Positions 10,501 through 18,257 of a DNA stretch of 64,000 bases are shown piece by piece. Position 1 is the stretch's first letter; each line of letters starts with the position of its first letter. Source of the stretch: Chromobacterium haemolyticum DSM 19808. GTDB taxonomy: Bacteria > Pseudomonadota > Gammaproteobacteria > Burkholderiales > Chromobacteriaceae. The stretch is from contig NZ_JONK01000005.1 of the NCBI RefSeq assembly GCF_000711885.1, positions 1 to 64,000 of the forward strand, read 5' to 3'. A program made the translations under genes and the position numbers. The notes beneath the pieces were generated by a model. It saw only the letters and a list, made by a program, of their open reading frames with translations, was not told the origin of the DNA and ran no database searches.

Positions 10501-12332
10501 TGTCCGAGCACATCTGCCTGAAAGCGGCGTTCAACCACCTGCATATCTTCCTGGACCCGACGCCCGATGCGGCCAAGAGCTACGCCGAGCGCGCGCGCTT
10601 GTTCAAATTGCCGCGTTCCAGCTGGACCGATTACAACCGTGAGCTGATCTCCAAGGGCGGGGGCATCTTCGAGCGCTCCGCCAAGTCCATCCCCTTGTCG
10701 CCGGAAGTGAAGGCCTGGCTGGAAACGGACAAGGACAGCATGGCTCCGAACGAGCTGATCCACGAGATCCTCAAGGCCAAGATCGACCTGCTGTACAACG
10801 GCGGCATCGGCACCTACGTCAAGGCGTCCAGTCAAAGCCACGCCGACGCGCGCGATCGCGCCAATGATCCGGTGCGCGTGGACGGGCGCGATTTGCAAGC
10901 CCGGGTGGTGGCCGAAGGCGGCAACCTGACGTGCACTCAGCTGGGACGCGTCGAGTTCGCGTTGAACGGCGGGCGCATTGCCACCGATGCCATCGATAAC
11001 TCCGCCGGCGTGGATTGCTCCGACCACGAGGTCAACATCAAGATTCTGCTGGGCGGCGTAATGCAGGCCGGGGATATGACCTTGAAGCAGCGCAATCAGC
11101 TGCTGGCGGAAATGACCGACGAGGTGGCGCAGCTGGTGTTGCGCAACAATATCCAGCAGACCCAGATTCTGGCGATCAAGCGCCAGGAGGCTGCCGCGAT
11201 GCTGACCACCCATGCGCGCATGATCGCGCACATGGAAAAAACCGGCGAGCTGAACCGCGAGATCGAGTACCTGCCGTCTGAAACCCAGATCAATGAGCGA
11301 CGTTTGGCCCGTCAGGGTCTGACGGTGCCGGAAATCGCGGTGCTGTTGTCCTACAGCAAGATTTCACTGGATCAGGCGATCTTGGCCACCGATGTACCGG
11401 ACGACGCGGACTTCCTGTCCATTCTGACCCATTACTTCCCGAAACCGCTGCAGCAGCGTTTTGGCGCGCAGATGCAGCAGCATCAGCTGAAGCGCGAGAT
11501 CATCGCCAACCAGTTGGCCAACCAGATCATCAACCGCATGGGCACCACTTTTGTGTTCCGCATGCAGGAAGAGTCTCCGTTCTCCGCCGGCGACATCGCC
11601 CGCGCCTGGTGGATTGCCAGCCGCGTGTTCGACGCCGAGCGCCTGTGGAGCGAGATCGAAGCTTTGGACAACAAGGTGCCGGCGGATCGTCAGGTGGAGA
11701 TGATGGTGCTGGTGCGCACGCTGGTGGAGCGCGTGACGCGCTGGGTGCTGCGTAATAAGCGTCCGTTCGCCTCGGTGAACGCGGTGATCGAACAGTACGC
11801 CGCCAAGGTGCAGGCCCTGTTGGCGCAGCTGCCCCAGTTGATCGCTTCCGGCGGCTACCCGGCGGTGGCGGCGCTGGAAGAGCGTCTAAGCCAGCCGGGC
11901 ATGCCGCAGCCGCTGGCGCAAGTATTGGCGCGACTGGAGTTCGCCGTGCCGCTGATGGATATCATCGAAATCAGCGAAGGCAGCAAACTGCCGCTGGAGC
12001 TTTTGGCCAAGAACTACTACCAGTTGGGCCACGCGATGCAGTTGGATTGGCTGCGCGATGCGATCACCAGCCTGCCGCGCGACAACCGCTGGCAGTCGCT
12101 GGCGCGCTCCGCGCTGCGCGACGATCTGTACCGCGTGCATCGCAATCTGGTGGGGCAGGCGCTGCAGGACGCCGCCGGCGTGGAGACCTTTGCGCAACAG
12201 TGGATGGAGAAGCGCCACCAGCAGGTGGAGGTTTGCGCGCAGATGTTCGCGGAACTGCAGTCGTTCAGCGTGCTGGATTTGGCCATGTTGTCGGCCGGCA
12301 TGCGCGAGCTGAGCAACCATCTGCTGTCGTAA
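7521..12332 (+). CDS. gdhB: NAD-specific glutamate dehydrogenase (large, 180-kDa class)
   Basis: A 1603-aa enzyme of the very large bacterial NAD-GDH class (GDH-180; P. aeruginosa GdhB is similar in length). It oxidatively deaminates glutamate to 2-oxoglutarate and ammonia. The N-terminal half carries regulatory ACT-like segments ([22 protein letters not shown] near 105). The catalytic core lies about 800-1180, with [24 protein letters not shown], the lysine-bearing [23 protein letters not shown] and [14 protein letters not shown]. The ATG follows GAGAAGC. It lies divergent to the arginine uptake locus and ends in a strong terminator. In P. aeruginosa the gene is ArgR-activated because the AST pathway turns arginine into glutamate; the same logic is inferred here. 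Confidence 0.95.
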   Translation: [1603 protein letters not shown]

Positions 12333-12355
12333 GCGGCCTGCGGATCGCGTCAATT

Positions 12356-12387
12356 GAAAACCGGCTCCTTGGAGCCGGTTTTTTTTA
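12356..12387 (+). terminator. gdhB terminator
   Basis: AAAACCGGCTCC and GGAGCCGGTTTT form a stem around a TT loop, followed by a run of T, 24 bases after the gdhB stop. The A run on the left side gives it some function for the convergent diguanylate cyclase as well. Confidence 0.9.
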
Positions 12388-12425
12388 CGCCTGGAAGATA
12401 GGGATTGGAAGCGGGGCGGCTTGGT

Positions 12426-13439
12426 TTAGAACAAGTCGATTTCGCCGAAACGCTGCGCGCTGTCGAGCTGGCCGCCTGCCACCAGTTCTTCGTAACTGCA
12501 CACCAGATTGCGGCCATGGGTTTTGGCGTAATACAAGGCCCGGTCCGCCTGCTCCACCAGTTGCCCCGGCAACAGCTGCGGCAGGATGCGGGTGAAGCCG
12601 AGGCTGACGGTCAGGCGCCCCACTTGGGGGAAGGCGTATTGTTCGACGCGCTGACGGAAGCGTTCCAGCGCCACCGCCGCTTCGGCCGGAGGCAATCCTT
12701 GGAAGATGATGGCGAACTCCTCGCCGCCGTAGCGGAACAGGCTGTCGTCTTCGCGAAACGACTGCTGCATCAGCTGCGCTAGCAAGAGCAGCACCTCGTC
12801 GCCCACCATGTGGCCGAACTGGTCGTTGACCCTTTTGAAATGATCCACGTCCAGCAGCGCCAGGGTGCAGGAGTGATTTTCGCTTGGAGATTGCAACTGA
12901 GCCGCCATCAGGTTGAACAGGCGCAAATCGAATTTGCGGCGATTGTTCAGCGCGGTGAGCATGTCCCGGTCCGCCTCGAACAGCAGGCGCAGGAAGTTCT
13001 CGTGAATCCTGGCCATGGCCTTCAGCATGGCCTTGTTGACTTTCTGTTCGGAGGTCACGTGAATGACCAGCAGGGAGACGATGCTGCCCATGCAGCGCAA
13101 GGGCAGGCATAGACCGTGGGGAATGCGGAAAATGCCGTCGTCCCTGTCCAGCGCGTTGAGCAGGTCGTAGAGGAAGATCGGCGGCGGCAGCCAGCTGTCG
13201 CTGGAGGTTTCCGTAATCTGAGTCTTGCCGTCGGCGGAGGCGGCGCTCAGTCTCCGGCGGGTGTAGGGTACGCCGTTGACCCAACGACAGGCGAACAACT
13301 CCACCTTGTCCACGCGCATCACCTCGACCAGCGTGGAGGCCAGGCTGCTTTCCAGCAGGTCCTGTTCGCGTTGGGAGGTGAGTTCGACAAGATTGTCGAG
13401 AATCCGCTTGCTGTCGTCCTCGTGAGGGCTTTGCTTCAT
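12426..13439 (-). CDS. GAF-like/GGDEF diguanylate cyclase
   Basis: A 337-aa protein with a GAF-like sensory N-terminus (about 20-160) and a C-terminal GGDEF domain. The active site reads GGEEF (238-242) within FRYGGEEFAIIF. The product-inhibition I-site RxxD is present (R229, D232), five residues before it. The protein should make cyclic di-GMP from GTP and be feedback inhibited. There is no membrane segment, so it is cytoplasmic. The start at 13439 is preferred to an upstream in-frame ATG because AAGAAGGA precedes it at good spacing. It lies next to the disrupted dut, transcribed in the same direction. The signal is unknown. Confidence 0.85.
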   Translation of the reverse strand: MKQSPHEDDSKRILDNLVELTSQREQDLLESSLASTLVEVMRVDKVELFACRWVNGVPYTRRRLSAASADGKTQITETSSDSWLPPPIFLYDLLNALDRDDGIFRIPHGLCLPLRCMGSIVSLLVIHVTSEQKVNKAMLKAMARIHENFLRLLFEADRDMLTALNNRRKFDLRLFNLMAAQLQSPSENHSCTLALLDVDHFKRVNDQFGHMVGDEVLLLLAQLMQQSFREDDSLFRYGGEEFAIIFQGLPPAEAAVALERFRQRVEQYAFPQVGRLTVSLGFTRILPQLLPGQLVEQADRALYYAKTHGRNLVCSYEELVAGGQLDSAQRFGEIDLF

Positions 13440-13588
13440 GCCGGCGCATCCTTCTTTGCGAGGGTTGGGGACGGCGTGGCCTACCCGGCAAGCTCCAGGA
13501 GCCGACGGGAGCCGCGTGTGCGGCCGCCGCGGCCGCGCGGGATCGCTCCCGTTCTGTGTGAGTATAGGCAATCGCGAGGCGGCCGGCC

Positions 13589-13789
13589 TCAGTTGCGTCC
13601 GGTGCTGCCGAAGCCGCCGTCGCCGCGCTCCGAGCTTTCGAAGTCGTCGACGATATTGAAACCCACCTGAACGATGGGCACGATGATCATCTGCGCAATG
13701 CGTTCCAGAGGCGTCAGCCGGAACGGTTCATGGCCGCGGTTCCACACCGACACGAACAATTGTCCTTGGTAGTCGGAATCGATCAGCCC
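13589..13789 (-). pseudogene. dut: C-terminal fragment of native dUTPase gene
   Basis: The last 66 codons of a trimeric dUTPase: motif 3 GLIDSDYQG, motif 4 RIAQMIIVP and motif 5 DGGFGSTG. The homology begins at GGG (13787-13789), and everything to its right on the plus strand belongs to the mobile element. Its other half (85 codons) is at 47492-47746. Joined, they make exactly 151 aa, the normal bacterial length, so nothing was lost on insertion. A TTG within the element (MRHSRVR-) could start a short peptide, but it would lack motifs 1 and 2 and be inactive. Confidence 0.92.
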
Positions 13790-13795
13790 GATAGC

Positions 13796-13883
13796 TATGC
13801 GCACCCTGGAGTGTCTCAATCGGCTGAAACCCTTGCCATTCCTGCGTGTAAGTCGAGACTGGTTGGCTTAGTGTCTCAATCGG
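13796..13883 (+). repeat. left end repeats of the element
   Basis: TATGCGCA (13796-13803) is followed by GTGTCTCAATCGG at 13811-13823 and again, identical, at 13871-13883, exactly 60 bases on. GGCTGAAAC follows the first copy. The same words occur inverted at the right end. They are probably recombinase binding sites. Confidence 0.65.
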
Positions 13884-13913
13884 TGCCTTTACAGGGGCTG
13901 ACCTCCCTTTGGG

Positions 13914-14375
13914 TCAGGACTTACCGGTGCTGCCGAAGCCGCCGGTTCCGCGTTCCGTCTCTGTCGAAAATTTCTCGACGAAGCTGAGGCCCACTTGTAC
14001 TACTGGCTGGAACATCAACTGTGCGATTCGTTCGCCCGGCTCGATTGTATAAGCTTCTGTACCATCATTGGATAGGATTACGCCAATCTCGCCATGGTAG
14101 TCCGCATCAATGACCCCAATCCCTTGAGATACCCTTATTCCGTGCTTCAGGGAAAGTCCAGAGCGTGAGGCGACAATAGCAACAAGGCTGGGGTCCATCA
14201 TATTGATAGCAATTCCAGTTTTCACCAGGATACGGCCATTGGGGGGGAGCGTTACCGGTTCCTCAAGGCAAGCGCGCAGGTCCATGGCGGCCGAACCTTC
14301 GGTTGCATAGGAAGGAAGGTCAATTTTGTTGCCCAGTAAGGGGCTGACGATGCGGGCTTCAATTCTTCGGAACAT
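13914..14375 (-). CDS. dut: Element-borne complete dUTPase
   Basis: A 153-aa trimeric dUTP diphosphatase (dUTP to dUMP and PPi). All five motifs are present: [43 protein letters not shown] and TGGFGSTG. It is clearly diverged from the native pieces outside these motifs, so it is not a duplicate of the host gene. The ATG at 14375 follows AAGGA at good spacing; an in-frame extension to 14540 has no support. It lies first inside the element, in the same direction as the native dut, and must carry its own promoter because the coaBC-dut operon now ends at the insertion. It presumably supplies the function lost by insertion. Confidence 0.93.
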   Translation of the reverse strand: MFRRIEARIVSPLLGNKIDLPSYATEGSAAMDLRACLEEPVTLPPNGRILVKTGIAINMMDPSLVAIVASRSGLSLKHGIRVSQGIGVIDADYHGEIGVILSNDGTEAYTIEPGERIAQLMFQPVVQVGLSFVEKFSTETERGTGGFGSTGKS

Positions 14376-14846
14376 TTTTGGTCCTTGGGTAATTTTTCGG
14401 CGTGGCGGGTAGCTGGGCATGCCAGTACCAAATTGAATGCCGAATTTTAACAAGATAGTTGGTAAAACGGTTAAGAGTGTTGATGTCCCAGAGAAGTTGG
14501 AGGTGTTTTTTTGATAGCACGGTGTGGAAAAATCCGGCACCTGGGGCTCATTTCATAGAGAGTTGGGAAGAAGGACGCCTATTGTAATTGTCATATCCGG
14601 CCTTCGGCTGAGCATTTATTGCGATAATTTCGCATCAGGACCCAGCTTTGTGTGATGACGAAAAAGATTTGATTGAACTTTGTCATTTTGACCAGAGTGG
14701 AAAAATCTTTTGTCATTTTTCGGTCGATATTTCTTAGAGGGCCTATGTTTTTTTGTTCAATTGCATCTCGAGCTCAGGCAATAAGCGTTTCTCGACTTGC
14801 TGGTGTGTTAGCCGCTGGATGGTATTCCAAACTCGAAAGCCAATTT
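14376..14846. other. AT-rich intergenic stretch, no gene seen
   Basis: No reading frame here looks coding. It should hold the promoter of the element's dut. TTTGTCATTTT occurs twice in near-identical context (about 14682-14694 and 14710-14721), of unknown meaning. Confidence 0.4.
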
Positions 14847-15278
14847 TTACAAGGTTAAAGAGGGAAGTCCTTTCGATAGCCCGTCTCCATTTTGGTGTGC
14901 AATGGTATACATTGTTCCTGCAATTCCATCTCTAAGCCATTTCTTAGCTAGCTGCTCAACATAGCTATGACTGCCTCTGTGAGTTATAGTCAGTGCAATT
15001 TGGCTAGGATGGAGTAATGCTACCACGGCTTCTGAATCCACTTCGGCAGCTAGTAATTTTAGTAGGTAGTTAGGCTCGAAACCAATAGGGAGGGGAGCTG
15101 CGACTGTAACAGTGTGAAGACATTCGTCTATTTCTTCTAGTGCTTGTTTCAGCTCTGTGATAATGGCTTTTATATTGGAAGATTTTACCTCTGCTTCAGA
15201 AAGTGAAATCGCACGCATAATCTCAGTATGCCAGTCTCCATTGAATAGAAAAGCTTCAAAAGGGTTTGTTTTTTTCAT
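14847..15278 (-). CDS. Hypothetical protein
   Basis: A 143-aa acidic, soluble protein that I do not recognise. No signal peptide or membrane segment is visible. It begins MKKTNPFEAFLFNGDW and has a helical, Glu-rich stretch near residues 25-55. The start at 15278 is preferred to 15323 because the longer version would begin inside the adjacent 131-bp inverted-repeat element. Base composition is low in GC, like its neighbour. Function unknown. Confidence 0.5.
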   Translation of the reverse strand: MKKTNPFEAFLFNGDWHTEIMRAISLSEAEVKSSNIKAIITELKQALEEIDECLHTVTVAAPLPIGFEPNYLLKLLAAEVDSEAVVALLHPSQIALTITHRGSHSYVEQLAKKWLRDGIAGTMYTIAHQNGDGLSKGLPSLTL

Positions 15279-15298
15279 CTTGATTTTCAATTTCAGAT

Positions 15299-15429
15299 GG
15301 CTTTGTTGCATAACTAAAATCATGCCAAGATGAGGCGGATGTTTGGTGGAAAATTTCGCATCTGCGTCAGCAATCTTCTCTGCCTATCTTGCTGCACATT
15401 GTAACAAAATTTAGTTATGCAACAAAGCC
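15299..15429. repeat. 131-bp MITE-like element with 20-bp perfect terminal inverted repeats
   Basis: GGCTTTGTTGCATAACTAAA at 15299-15318 is repeated exactly in reverse complement at 15410-15429. The end GGCTTTGTTG is of the IS5/IS903 kind. The 91 bases between code for nothing. No target duplication is obvious. It is a MITE or a deletion relic of an IS5-family element, placed between two hypothetical genes. Confidence 0.7.
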
Positions 15430-15446
15430 GTGCATCTCAACACCAT

Positions 15447-16073
15447 TTACTGAGAAACGATGGGTCGCCAACCATTTTCAGTTTTCATAAATCCTGACCA
15501 TGCCTGTCGGGAAACCTTATCACCCATTGTGGCGTTGTCTTTGAATCCCATCTTCTCTAGCTCAGCCCAGGCAGCAATAAAAGCATTCCAGTGAAGGTTT
15601 ATTTCATCTTTGCTGCCTCTTGAAAGAAAGTCAGTGCAAGGCTTGCATTTAATTAAAAAAGCATCTCTCCTTAGTGGGAATGTTTCTTTTTGCGGAGCGA
15701 GCCAACTGTCGGCTTGCGTCGAAATATTAACTTCTGTTTGCAGGGCATCAATACCCATAAATCCCGGATTTTTATGACGTTGCTGAACGGTATTCACAAT
15801 TCCATTGGCAAATGCTAGGACAACTTCTGGGAGGGGCTTGGTTAGTTTTAAATTGTAATTGTATCTGACGTTATACTTATTTTCTGATGAAGTGTCTTGC
15901 CATCCATTTTCTTTCTTAAAATCGTCGACAACAAGTCCCTCAAGTTCATCGTTTTTGGCGTATGACAGTACGGTTTCGTAAGTTAACTTGTCGTTGGGCA
16001 CCTTCTCCGAGCAAGCAGCTAAGAGCGCCATCACTCCTAGAGCAGTGAAAAAGCCAATGGGTTTTCGAGTCAT
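15447..16073 (-). CDS. Hypothetical lipoprotein
   Basis: A 208-aa predicted lipoprotein. The signal sequence ends in the lipobox LLAAC (acylated Cys about residue 21), so it should sit in a membrane facing the periplasm. No known domain is recognised. A CKPC pair sits near residue 140, and the C-terminus reads NGWRPIVSQ. The ATG at 16073 lies 9 bases after GGCGG; the ATG six bases earlier is too close to it. AT-rich, on the minus strand, apart from any operon. Function unknown. Confidence 0.6.
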   Translation of the reverse strand: MTRKPIGFFTALGVMALLAACSEKVPNDKLTYETVLSYAKNDELEGLVVDDFKKENGWQDTSSENKYNVRYNYNLKLTKPLPEVVLAFANGIVNTVQQRHKNPGFMGIDALQTEVNISTQADSWLAPQKETFPLRRDAFLIKCKPCTDFLSRGSKDEINLHWNAFIAAWAELEKMGFKDNATMGDKVSRQAWSGFMKTENGWRPIVSQ

Positions 16074-16243
16074 TGTCATAGTCCGCCAGAAAATTAGATA
16101 AAAGTAAACACAAACAGGCAAGCACAAATACAAGCAGAGCAGCACTGGCCAGCACTAGGCCGGGAGAGTGCGGAAGCAAGTTGATGAGCTAGTGCTCGCC
16201 AGGGTGGTGGCCAGTCTACGTTTTACGTAGAGACGTTGCAAGA

Positions 16244-16268
16244 GCATCCTACGAGCATCGTAGGATGC
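16244..16268 (+). promoter_or_regulatory. perfect palindrome over the XRE gene start
   Basis: GCATCCTACG and CGTAGGATGC are perfect 10-base arms with a 5-base spacer. The right arm contains the ATG of the XRE regulator (16265-16267). A second small one, CTACG-N5-CGTAG, lies at 16216-16230. Self-repression through an operator, or an RNA hairpin hiding the start codon, are both possible. Confidence 0.5.
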
Positions 16269-16627
16269 GCACAAAACCCCCAGCATCTATATTTGGTAGG
16301 CGATTGCGAGAGGCTCGCCTGCGGCGAGACATCCCTCAAGACAAGCTTGGCGTTATGGTTGGGCTCGATGAGGGTACGGCCAGCGCCCGCATCAGTCGAT
16401 ACGAAACGGGTACTCATGCACCTCCGTTTGACACGGCTGTACGGTTGGCCGAAGTGTTGGATGTACCCCCACCATACTTCTACTGTGAGGACGATGACCT
16501 TGCGATGGTCATTCTTGCCTGGGGTCAGTTATCTCAATGCAAAAAGAGTTGGGTTCAAGCATTGATTGAGCAAGAACAATCGTTATCACAGGCTGATAAC
16601 ATCAACCAAGTCGATTCAGATGAATAG
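16265..16627 (+). CDS. XRE-family transcriptional regulator
   Basis: A 120-aa protein with a Cro/C1-type helix-turn-helix at residues 10-70 (LREARLRRDIPQDKLGVMVG, then ARISRYETGTHAPPFDTAVRLAEVL) and an acidic tail. It probably binds DNA as a dimer. The proposed ATG is embedded in a perfect palindrome, and no good Shine-Dalgarno sequence precedes it, so a start slightly further in (or leaderless translation) is possible. It stands alone between a lipoprotein and the WYL regulator; a role as regulator of the element's transfer is a guess. Confidence 0.7.
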   Translation: MRTKPPASIFGRRLREARLRRDIPQDKLGVMVGLDEGTASARISRYETGTHAPPFDTAVRLAEVLDVPPPYFYCEDDDLAMVILAWGQLSQCKKSWVQALIEQEQSLSQADNINQVDSDE

Positions 16628-17102
16628 TGTGGGTACTTTATTTTTGTATTATTAAAATATTTAGCACCGCAATATGTCTGATGTCGGCCATTCTGAAATT
16701 AAAATCGATGCTTGGGTTGATTGCATCGAATATCATTGAACATGCCACCGGAATTGAGCATTTTAATATGCGGGGAGTGTTCTATAAGTCACTTCACGGG
16801 GTGATGTGGTGTCTTACTTGTGCTATCGAGAATGGGCTCAGCAATCAATTGAGATTTTGAGGTGCGTGGAAAGGGAGGGGCGACTCAGGCTTTGTCAAGA
16901 AGTATTGCTTGAGTAGACTCAGGAGATGAGTAACGGCACGTGATTGTGATGATTAAGCAGTAAAATTACAATTGCGTGCCGCTATCATAAACTCCAGCCC
17001 GGTTGTAATCTGCCAAGTGTGGAGTTTGCTATATATGCCTGTATTTAAAAAGTAGACTTTCCCGAAGGTTTATATTGCGATACTGTTTTTCTCGGCAGAC
17101 AA
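16628..17102. other. intergenic stretch, no supported gene
   Basis: A 77-codon frame at 16627-16860 has no clear start site or domain. Nothing else coding is seen. Confidence 0.35.
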
Positions 17103-17999
17103 CTAACGTTGGTTCAGGTATGGTGCCAAATCTGCTTCATTTTTTAGAACAACGTGTTGGGCTTCTGGCAGTACGCCCCCTGATTGGTCTAATCCAAGTC
17201 TTTTCAGTGTGTAGAAGAGCAAGGCTTGACGGCATTTTAATTCAGTTATTCCTTCATTCATCCCATAATCGAGCTCAATGACTCGCCGCTTGCTAGGCGA
17301 TAGCTCCGGATTGGGAGTGAGGATGAGGGGGAGTATTGCGTTCCATTCTTTATCTTCGCTAGCAGGGCTTCCTGCTGGCTCCGTTTCTTGTATCTCTAAT
17401 ATTCGACCCAGAACGAAGTCGCGAAACTCATTGCGTGAATGACAAAAAGCGCGAACATGCCATCTAAATCCATCGTGAGCAAACGCATGTGGCGAGATGG
17501 TTCGAGTGCTGGGTTCGGTCCTCGACATCGACTGGTAGACAACCTTGAGGCCAGATGCCTCTCGGATGGCCTTCAGAAGGGCAAAAAGAATCTCTGCTAC
17601 AACGCCGCGCCCAGGATGGGGAACACTATCGACCGGTGGTCTCCAGCCGATGAAGCTGGTATCCGGCTCCAAGATGCCAGTGGCTGATGCTAGCAGCTCG
17701 TTTAGATATTGCTGTGGTTGGGTCGTGGTGTACAGGGGGTGGAAATCTGCTGTCGTTTGGTAGACGCGTGAACTGCGGTCGTAGATGAGGTTCTGTGGAG
17801 CAAGTTCGATGTATCGGGCGATGTCGAGCGATGCTTGGGGTACCGATATCCCAAAGAAGTCTGTCAAATTGCTCCGGTTGATGCGGCCCTCCCATCGAAG
17901 TCTGAAGTCGATGAATGCGAGCCGGCGGTCTTGCCCCCATCTCGGGCTTGGCTTTGGCCCCGAGTCCAGGTGGGTGGTGTCTTGTGGTGTCTCAATCAT
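17103..17999 (-). CDS. WYL-domain repressor (CapW/BrxR type)
   Basis: A 298-aa regulator with an N-terminal winged HTH (about 25-95, RRLAFIDFRLRWEGRINRSN then FGISVPQASLDIARY), a central WYL domain (about 145-215, with LKVVYQSMSRTEPSTRTISPH and FRWHVRAFCHSRNEFRDFVLGRI) and a C-terminal domain. Length and layout match CapW and BrxR, which repress CBASS and BREX operons until infection or DNA damage. It is transcribed away from the MBL/E2-E1-JAB/patatin operon across a 258-base gap, exactly the position of CapW relative to CBASS. Control of that operon is inferred from position. Confidence 0.85.
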   Translation of the reverse strand: MIETPQDTTHLDSGPKPSPRWGQDRRLAFIDFRLRWEGRINRSNLTDFFGISVPQASLDIARYIELAPQNLIYDRSSRVYQTTADFHPLYTTTQPQQYLNELLASATGILEPDTSFIGWRPPVDSVPHPGRGVVAEILFALLKAIREASGLKVVYQSMSRTEPSTRTISPHAFAHDGFRWHVRAFCHSRNEFRDFVLGRILEIQETEPAGSPASEDKEWNAILPLILTPNPELSPSKRRVIELDYGMNEGITELKCRQALLFYTLKRLGLDQSGGVLPEAQHVVLKNEADLAPYLNQR

Positions 18000-18257
18000 G
18001 GTCTTGATGCTAGCATTCGTATAAAAAATACGCCAGTATAAAAATTATGCGTATAATAAGTATGCGCTATGTGGTCGATGTGTGGCCACGGATGCATCTT
18101 GGGGTGTTCCCTGTCGGGGGTTACATCCTGGTTATTGAGAAACTTGGTGGGGAGCCAAAGTCCACACGACGGTTGAGTGCATAGCAACGACAATGTGGGA
18201 GTCGTGGCTGGTGCTTGCGGTCAGAGCCTCCATCTTCGACACCAAACTGAGAGAAAA
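18000..18257. promoter_or_regulatory. divergent promoter region of the WYL-controlled operon
   Basis: A notably AT-rich core (18010-18070) includes CGTAT-AAAAA-ATACG, a perfect inverted repeat at 18018-18032, and TATAAT at 18052-18057. Further ATACGC/GCGTAT words flank the latter. The inverted repeat is a candidate operator for the WYL repressor. The long leader after it (18070-18257) holds no gene with a good start. Confidence 0.45.

Noticed and set aside
7674-11231. A 1185-codon open frame on the minus strand within gdhB
   Set aside because: It is a shadow of the high-GC gdhB reading frame; its translation is low-complexity (Gln/His/Arg/Ala-rich) with no domain or ribosome site.
13439-13571. 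44-residue upstream extension of the diguanylate cyclase
   Set aside because: Composition is Arg/Pro-rich, and a good AAGAAGGA lies before the inner ATG at 13439.
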